From contig NHDB01000001.1 of NCBI GenBank assembly GCA_002167945.1, forward strand, positions 1 to 18,153: a stretch of DNA of 18,153 nt. The letters run 5' to 3'. The DNA comes from Flavobacteriaceae bacterium TMED48. GTDB lineage: Bacteria; Bacteroidota; Bacteroidia; Flavobacteriales; Flavobacteriaceae. Of this stretch, positions 1-5,645 are shown in pieces. Every line of letters begins with the position of its first letter. The stretch's first letter is position 1. The notes beneath the pieces were generated by a model. That model was not told the DNA's origin and searched no databases. It saw nothing but the letters and a program-made list of their open reading frames with translations. A program made the position numbers and the translations under genes.

Positions 1-873
1 AAAACCATAACTTGCGATGACCTATTAATTAGTTCTGCGTTCGTTTATGAGCTAGATGAAACACTAGCACACTATGATCTAAGAGGAGAAATCTCCAAGA
101 AGATTGGTTATGCTCTTGCAGAGAAGTATGACAGAAAGATCTTTAGATCAATCACAAAGGCAGCTAGACAAGCTAGCCCAGTTACAAAGACAAACTTTGT
201 AGAGCCCGGTGGAACACAGATCAGAGTTGGTACAACAGGTACTAACGCATCTGATGCTTATGATTCTGGACTTCTCGTAAACGCTTTCTACGATGCAGCA
301 GCTGCACTAGATGAAAAAGGTGTTTCTGGTGAAGGTAGAGTTGGTGTTCTTAACCCAAGACAGTACTACGAACTTATCCAAGCTGTTGGTTCTAACGGAC
401 TTATCAACAGAGATGAGCAAGGTGACGCATTACAAACAGGTAATGGCATCATCGAGATTGCAGGCATCAAGATTTTCAAATCTATGAACATTCCATTCTT
501 TAGTAACTTCGGTACTAAGTATGGTACAGGTTCTGCAACTAACCCCGGTGTAACTGATCCCGGAAACTCTGGTGACTTCGTAGACGTTGCAATGGCTGAT
601 GAAAGAGCCGGTGCATCCGCAACTAAGACTGTTAACACATACGGTAACAGCACTGAGTTTGCAAACAGCTGCGGCTTAATCTTCCAAAAGGAAGCAGCCG
701 GTGTTGTAGAGGCAATCGGACCTCAAGTACAGGTAACATCTGGAGACATTTCAGTTGTATACCAAGGTGACGTAATTTTAGGTCGCCTAGCTATGGGAGC
801 AGACGCACTTAACCCTGCTGCTGCTGTTGAATTGTTCGCCGGAACAGCAACTAAGCCTTCAGCTTTAACTTAA
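1..873 (+). CDS. Major capsid protein (T7 gp10-like), C-terminal part, 5' end outside window
   Basis: Frame 1 is open from the first base to the TAA at 871-873 and gives 290 residues, so the gene starts upstream. The protein forms the icosahedral HK97-fold shell. Near the start, the stretch DDLLISSAFVYELDETLAHY followed by DLRGEISKKIGYALAEKYDR is the typical T7-like capsid segment (T7 gp10 has a DDLL...YD.EDA..HYD.R.E pattern). Downstream, VGVLNPRQYYELIQ and the GIIEIAGIKIFKSMNIPF segment are also typical of podovirus capsid proteins. T7 gp10A is 344 residues, so roughly 50-90 N-terminal residues are probably missing. The codons are somewhat richer in G and C than in most genes further down, as is common for a highly expressed capsid gene. 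A hairpin with a T tract follows directly. I see no T7-style gp10B frameshift extension. The identification is firm; the exact full length is unknown. Confidence 0.95.
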   Translation, partial: KTITCDDLLISSAFVYELDETLAHYDLRGEISKKIGYALAEKYDRKIFRSITKAARQASPVTKTNFVEPGGTQIRVGTTGTNASDAYDSGLLVNAFYDAAAALDEKGVSGEGRVGVLNPRQYYELIQAVGSNGLINRDEQGDALQTGNGIIEIAGIKIFKSMNIPFFSNFGTKYGTGSATNPGVTDPGNSGDFVDVAMADERAGASATKTVNTYGNSTEFANSCGLIFQKEAAGVVEAIGPQVQVTSGDISVVYQGDVILGRLAMGADALNPAAAVELFAGTATKPSALT

Positions 874-887
874 TTTTTATTCTATAT

Positions 888-922
888 GGGGCTTGGAGGT
901 ATACCCTCCCCCCTTTTTTTTT
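888..922 (+). terminator. Intrinsic terminator after the capsid gene (T-phi-like position)
   Basis: GGAGG (895-899) pairs with CCTCC (905-909) around a five-base loop. GGGG at 888-891 can extend the stem with the C run at 910-913 if the bases 892-894 bulge. Nine T residues follow at 914-922. This is the only real gap between genes in the window, and it sits directly after the capsid gene, where T7 has its T-phi terminator. The likely role is partial termination, so that much more capsid than tail transcript is made. The hairpin is short, so efficiency is uncertain. Confidence 0.75.
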
Positions 923-925
923 CTT

Positions 926-1543
926 ATGGCTTCCACAACTATTGACATCGACACAGAATTGTCCGCAGTAAATACTATACTGGGAGCAATAGGTCAATCA
1001 CCAATAACACAACTTAACTACGATAACCCAGAAATATCATTTATATTTAATCTACTAAAAGATGCTAATATAGATACACAGGCAGAAGGTTGGCACTTTA
1101 ACACAGAAAAGCATGTAGCATTTACACCAGATTCTAATGGTCATATTGCTATATCTAATGACGTGCTACAGCTAGACGTTTCTGATGGTTGGGCAGTTAG
1201 ACAATATGATGTTGTCAGACGTGATGGTCGATTGTATGATAAAATAAAACATTCAGATGACTTTTCATCTATCACATCTATCGACTTAGACGTCGTAAAA
1301 CTTTACACCTTTGAAAACTTACCTATACCATTTAGACGTTATATCACATATAGAGCGTCAACAAAAGCAGCTACACAACTGGTTGCAAACCCTAACCTTG
1401 TTAAACTTTTGCAAGGACAAGAATCATTAGCACGTGCTGCACTTATGGAGTACGAGTGTAATCAGGGTAATCACAGCATGTTTGGATTCCCAGAGAATAC
1501 TGTGTATCAAACATATCAACCTTGGAGAAACCTTAGAAGATAA
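926..1543 (+). CDS. Tail tubular protein A (T7 gp11-like)
   Basis: This 205-residue protein is the ring-forming adaptor between the portal/head and the tail nozzle. The N-terminus (STTIDIDTELSAVNTILGAIGQSPI) matches the gp11 family, in which an AVN.IL..IG..P motif opens the protein. RRDGRLYD and the region around FENLPIPFRRYITYRA are also family-like. T7 gp11 is 196 residues, so the length fits. I chose the ATG at 926. An in-frame TTG at 893 would add residues read from the terminator hairpin and its C/T tract, which do not look like protein. No Shine-Dalgarno sequence lies between the T tract and this ATG; the only SD-like GGAGG (895-899) is inside the hairpin stem. The stop codon overlaps the next ATG (TAATG), which suggests translational coupling with tail tubular protein B. 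Confidence 0.92.
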   Translation: MASTTIDIDTELSAVNTILGAIGQSPITQLNYDNPEISFIFNLLKDANIDTQAEGWHFNTEKHVAFTPDSNGHIAISNDVLQLDVSDGWAVRQYDVVRRDGRLYDKIKHSDDFSSITSIDLDVVKLYTFENLPIPFRRYITYRASTKAATQLVANPNLVKLLQGQESLARAALMEYECNQGNHSMFGFPENTVYQTYQPWRNLRR

Positions 1544-4455
1544 TGCCAAGCATAACACAAACCATTCCTAGTTTTACTGGGGGTTTATCGGAACAGCCCG
1601 ATCAATTAAAATTTCCCGGACAAGTTAAAGATGTTCAGAACGCAATACCTGACATCACTAAAGGCTTGTACAAAAGACCGGGTGCAAAGAGAGTAGGCAC
1701 TGACCCTTTACCCAACGTAGCAACAGGTGGTTCGTGGTTTCACTACCATCGTGACGAAGAGGAAGGGTCCTACATAGGACAGGTAGCCGCAGATGGCACA
1801 CTAAGAATGTGGAAAGCTAGCGGCGATAATGCCGGAGCTGAACAAAACATTACCTATGGTACTGGTGGTGAAGCAGCTATCAAAAATTATCTAGCAACAA
1901 GCAACAGTGAAAACATACAATTTCTTACTATCAACGACACTACCTTTGTTAATAGTCGTGACGCTACTAACGCTAATACACTAATAGGAAAGTCAGGTAC
2001 AACAACAGCTAACCCTGACCCACACTTTGCGTTTATTGAAATAACACGTACTGAAAATGGTAGACAGTACGGTATGAATTTATATAATAATAATACAGAA
2101 ACTAGCTTTACACGAGCTACACGTATACAAATACTATCTGACACACTTGATGAAAGTGGTGGTACTGGGCAGTGTAGAGGTATAGGTATACAGACATTTA
2201 GTTGTACAGCTGCTAGTAGTTACACTGGTACAAATACAGAATTAGTTACAGATGTAAATAATACTACTGTAACGTCTGGTAAAAATAATCTTATCTTTAA
2301 ACTTGACATACGTGGACAGCAAGGTAATATAGGTGCTGATGGAGACTCTCCAGATGACTTTGCCTGTGCTTACAGTAGACAAGCTATACTATTACATGGT
2401 GGAGAAGGTTGGGCTTTCGGAGATCAGGTAACTGTTACTATGAGTTCTGCAAAGGGACGTACCGTATCAGGGTCGTCTAGCAGTGGAACATCTGGTAACT
2501 CTGGTAAAGGAGAATCACCGGCTACATATATTATAGAGGTTATGGAGCATGAAACTATAACCGTAAAAGCTAACTTAAAACTATCACGTCCATCACCCAC
2601 ACCATTTGATGCTGAAACAGCCGTAAGTTCTGATACAGTATTAGGTGGTATTCTTGGTGATTTACCTACCGGCATTAACGGTAAGATTATAGGTAATGGC
2701 ATTTACATGTCTAGTGCAACCTCATTTAATGCTGAGATAGTAGAAGATGACTTAATGAGAAGTATGGGTACGTCTGTAAATGATGTATCACTATTACCGA
2801 AACAGTGTAAACATGGATATATAGTCAAAATATCTAATGCTAGACAGTCTGATGAAGACGATTACTACTTACGATTCGAGGGTCTTAATGATCAAGACGG
2901 TACAGGTTCGTGGGTAGAATGTGCAAAGCCGGGTATAGATAAAGATCTAACCAACATGCCATTAGTTATTCAAAGAACAGCATTAGCTAACCAAGGTACA
3001 TCTACCGAAATAGCTACATTTACTATCAAACAGTTTACATATGGTGGTAGAGAAGTAGGTGATGATAACTCAAACCCATATCCATCGTTTGTAGATAAGC
3101 GTATTAACAGAGTACTATTTTTCCGTAACAGATTAGCCTTTTTAGCAGGCGAAAATGTAGTATTATGTCGCCCGGGTACACTAGGTAGCCCTGATTTCTT
3201 TGCTGAAACAGCGTTAACTGTGAGTCCAAACGACCCTATTGATATATCATGTTCGTCTAATTTCCCGTCAGAGCTATTTGATGGTATAGATATTAACTCA
3301 GGTCTTGTAGTATTTAGTACAAACCAACAGTTTTTACTGTCATCTGACGATACAGTGCTTAACCCTGACACAGCTAAGTTACGTAGTATATCTACATTTA
3401 ACTATAATAAAAATATACGCCCTATATCACTCGGTACTACAGTGGCATATATGGATAATTCTGGTAAATTTAGCCGCTTTATGGAGATGGCTAATATTGC
3501 TAGAGAAGGAGAACCTAACGTAGTAAACCAAAGTCAGGTAGTTCCTACATTAATTCCTAAAAATGTAGATTTATTTACTAACTCAAGAGAGAATAACCTA
3601 GTATTAATAGGTAAAACTGACTCAGATGAGGTACAAGGATTTAGATATCTTAACGTAGGAGATAAACGTCAACAATCAGCTTGGTTTAGATGGAAATTTA
3701 ATAATCCAATCAAGTATCAGTTTGTTATTAATGACGAATATTACTTCTTAGATACAGATAACTTCTTACAGGAAGTAAGATTAGTACAAACAGAATCTGA
3801 CCCATTTATTGTACAAGATAATGTTGATTACTTATTACATATAGATAATCATATCAGTGTAACTGGTGGTACTTTTAATCATAACGATAATAAAACTACA
3901 TTTTTTAATAACACTTGGATTCCTTTAGTTACTACACCTAGCTATGATCTAGTTGCTATAGATACTAATACTGCATCTACCAGAGTAGGTCGCTATGCAA
4001 AAGCTACAATATTACCACATCCAAACCAAACTACATTTACTTTACCGGGAGACTGGTCAGGAACTTCAATTTTTGTAGGTTATTTATATGAATACAAAGT
4101 ATTGTTTCCTACATTTTATGTAACACAAACTCAAGGTCAACAAGCTAAAGCTGATGTTAACTCATCACTTGTAGTTCACCGAATGAAACTTCATTTCGGT
4201 AAGATAGGTCTTTATGAAACAACTCTATCACGTGTTGGTAAAAATGATTATACAGAAGTATACGAATCTACAGAGTTAGATGAGTACGATGTATCTGATG
4301 CACCATACATAGAAGAGTTTATAAAAACTATACCAGTATATGAACGTAATACTAACGTAGATATTACACTTAAATCTCAACACCCCGCACCATCCACACT
4401 TAGAGCTGTGAGTTGGGAAGGAGACTTTTCACCTAAATATTATAAACGTGTCTAA
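1543..4455 (+). CDS. Tail tubular protein B (T7 gp12-like), tail nozzle
   Basis: This 970-residue protein forms the distal tail tube (nozzle) below tail tubular protein A. The N-terminus ITQTIPSFTGGLSEQPD and the following KGLYKRPGAKRVG are hallmarks of the gp12 family. The region NRVLFFRNRLAFLAGENVVL with SPNDPIDISCSSN (about residues 520-575) is the other conserved block: nozzle proteins carry a similar motif in which the phage reads out its propeller-like core. T7 gp12 is 794 residues, so this one is about 175 longer. The extra length may sit in the middle part rich in Ser, Gly and Thr (about residues 190-330), including a Ser/Gly linker near residue 305. Start is the ATG overlapping the TAA of the gene before (TAATG). 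The 3' end overlaps the next gene by 8 bases. Confidence 0.93.
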   Translation: MPSITQTIPSFTGGLSEQPDQLKFPGQVKDVQNAIPDITKGLYKRPGAKRVGTDPLPNVATGGSWFHYHRDEEEGSYIGQVAADGTLRMWKASGDNAGAEQNITYGTGGEAAIKNYLATSNSENIQFLTINDTTFVNSRDATNANTLIGKSGTTTANPDPHFAFIEITRTENGRQYGMNLYNNNTETSFTRATRIQILSDTLDESGGTGQCRGIGIQTFSCTAASSYTGTNTELVTDVNNTTVTSGKNNLIFKLDIRGQQGNIGADGDSPDDFACAYSRQAILLHGGEGWAFGDQVTVTMSSAKGRTVSGSSSSGTSGNSGKGESPATYIIEVMEHETITVKANLKLSRPSPTPFDAETAVSSDTVLGGILGDLPTGINGKIIGNGIYMSSATSFNAEIVEDDLMRSMGTSVNDVSLLPKQCKHGYIVKISNARQSDEDDYYLRFEGLNDQDGTGSWVECAKPGIDKDLTNMPLVIQRTALANQGTSTEIATFTIKQFTYGGREVGDDNSNPYPSFVDKRINRVLFFRNRLAFLAGENVVLCRPGTLGSPDFFAETALTVSPNDPIDISCSSNFPSELFDGIDINSGLVVFSTNQQFLLSSDDTVLNPDTAKLRSISTFNYNKNIRPISLGTTVAYMDNSGKFSRFMEMANIAREGEPNVVNQSQVVPTLIPKNVDLFTNSRENNLVLIGKTDSDEVQGFRYLNVGDKRQQSAWFRWKFNNPIKYQFVINDEYYFLDTDNFLQEVRLVQTESDPFIVQDNVDYLLHIDNHISVTGGTFNHNDNKTTFFNNTWIPLVTTPSYDLVAIDTNTASTRVGRYAKATILPHPNQTTFTLPGDWSGTSIFVGYLYEYKVLFPTFYVTQTQGQQAKADVNSSLVVHRMKLHFGKIGLYETTLSRVGKNDYTEVYESTELDEYDVSDAPYIEEFIKTIPVYERNTNVDITLKSQHPAPSTLRAVSWEGDFSPKYYKRV

Positions 4456-4900
4456 ATTAGATCAATACGTAAAACCAATCACAAAAGAGGCTGCCTTAGA
4501 GGTGGCCTACAACCTACGCCCAGATGACCTCAGAGAGGTCGTCGAGGGTCACGGGTTAGATCCATTCCTAATCCTACCCAAAGTGGCTCAGGAAGGCTCT
4601 GCTGTGTATTTCACAGTACCAGACGGCAAGACTGCCGGACTAGCAGGAGTCGGAGACGGTGGAGAAATCTGGATGCTATGCACTCCGGCGATTCATCGTT
4701 ATCCAATTACATTTGCAAGAGAAGCCAAGCGGTGGGTCGATAGCCGCACTGAGCCTCTATTGTGGAACATCGTAGACTGTAGAAATACAGCACATTTAAA
4801 ACTACTCAAATTTATAGGTTTCAAGTTTTTACGTAAGTTTAATCATGGACCAAACAATTTACCATTTATAGAATTTTGCCGTGTGTGCACCAGACCCTAA
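4448..4900 (+). CDS. T7 gp13-like protein (internal virion protein A, GNAT-like fold)
   Basis: A 150-residue protein starting at GTG 4448, 8 bases inside the tail nozzle gene. No ATG occurs in frame before residue 76, so GTG is the best start. The C-terminal half matches T7 gp13: EPLLWNIVDCRNTAHLKLL then KFIGFKFL (residues 102-128) parallels LWNYV..GNTSHIRFLKTIGA in gp13, a segment resembling the cofactor-binding end of GNAT acetyltransferases. In T7, gp13 is needed to form infectious particles but is not clearly a core component. No acetyl-CoA loop of the R.x.x.G.x.[GA] type is visible, so acetylation is unlikely. Base composition is odd: by hand count about 54% G+C in 4501-4740, falling to about 27% in 4801-4860. 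It overlaps the next gene by 20 bases. Confidence 0.82.
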   Translation: MSKLDQYVKPITKEAALEVAYNLRPDDLREVVEGHGLDPFLILPKVAQEGSAVYFTVPDGKTAGLAGVGDGGEIWMLCTPAIHRYPITFAREAKRWVDSRTEPLLWNIVDCRNTAHLKLLKFIGFKFLRKFNHGPNNLPFIEFCRVCTRP

Positions 4901-5645
4901 CGCCGGAATAAGGCGACAAGCTAAAGAGCGTAACAAAGCTCGTATCGCTAAATATTATGGCGACTCCATTAAGCAATGGAACAAAGAATCAGATTTTAAA
5001 GAGAACTTAAAAAACATAAGAGGTTTAGGTAGATCTCGTGCCTTAAGCGACTTTCAAGAGTACGCTGCAAAAGCACAAGGAGAAGCTTTAGTAGGTAAGC
5101 AAAATGCTGCTGCAAAAATGTTTCGTAACCAAACAGTCAATGAAGGCGGAAGAAGCAGAAATGCCGGTCGAGCCAAACAAATGGAGTTCTTCAGTAAAAT
5201 TGCTGATATAGATAGAAAACAATATAAACTAGCAACTGTAGGAGACGCTAAAGTTCAACAGAAAATACAGCAGTCAACTCAGAATATGGAAAGAAAACAG
5301 AGAGCACAACTTGGTATGGGACCACAATTTGGTATGCCTACTATGTTACCTCCTAAAGATAGAGCCGGTCAGTTTATGAACAGCCTAAGCTTTGGTATGA
5401 ATGTAGCCTCTGGTATTATGGCATTTAGTGATCGTAGACTAAAGGAAGATGTCACTAAAGTTGGTGTCTCACCTAAAGGCTACGATATTTTCGAGTGGAC
5501 TTATCCCGCCAGACCTAATGAAAGGTGGCGTGGTGTTATAGCTCAAGAAGTTGTAAAACAAAACCCAATGGCTGTAGGTGTATTACCTACTGGTTTCCTT
5601 GGTGTTTACTACGATTTATTAGACGTTAATCTGGAGGCAGTATAA
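4881..5645 (+). CDS. Internal virion protein B (T7 gp14-like) with C-terminal S74-type chaperone domain
   Basis: A 254-residue protein with GTG start at 4881. An in-frame stop lies 12 bases upstream and the next ATG is at residue 80, so the start is well fixed. The opening MCAPDPNAGIRRQAKERNK and the charged, helical, Gln/Lys/Arg-rich body (residues 10-145) match the gp14-type core proteins of marine podoviruses, which in T7 are ejected and inserted in the outer membrane. Unusually, residues 181-254 resemble the intramolecular chaperone/peptidase S74 domain: FSDRRLKEDV, then GYDIFEWTY, RWRGVIAQEV and the ending YYDLLDV. Ser183 and Lys188 have the five-residue spacing of the S74 catalytic dyad. 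The domain is short (about 72 residues) and lacks the usual C-terminal helices. The gene overlaps gp13-like by 20 bases and the next gene by one (TAATG). Confidence 0.87.
   Translation: MCAPDPNAGIRRQAKERNKARIAKYYGDSIKQWNKESDFKENLKNIRGLGRSRALSDFQEYAAKAQGEALVGKQNAAAKMFRNQTVNEGGRSRNAGRAKQMEFFSKIADIDRKQYKLATVGDAKVQQKIQQSTQNMERKQRAQLGMGPQFGMPTMLPPKDRAGQFMNSLSFGMNVASGIMAFSDRRLKEDVTKVGVSPKGYDIFEWTYPARPNERWRGVIAQEVVKQNPMAVGVLPTGFLGVYYDLLDVNLEAV
5633..5637 (+). promoter_or_regulatory. Shine-Dalgarno site of the gp15-like gene
   Basis: GGAGG lies 7 bases before the ATG at 5645, inside the last codons of the gp14-like gene. It is one of only two strong ribosome binding sites in the window and supports the ATG at 5645 as start. 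Confidence 0.7.

Noticed and set aside
893..925. TTG at 893 as an earlier start of tail tubular protein A
   Set aside because: It would translate the terminator hairpin and C/T tract into a Pro/Phe run unlike any gp11 N-terminus; the family opening begins at the ATG 926.
866..926. Frameshifted capsid-tail tubular protein fusion or T7-like gp10B extension
   Set aside because: The tail frame is open back to 869, so a +1 shift at the capsid stop could fuse the two, but no slippery site is seen and the linker would be terminator sequence.
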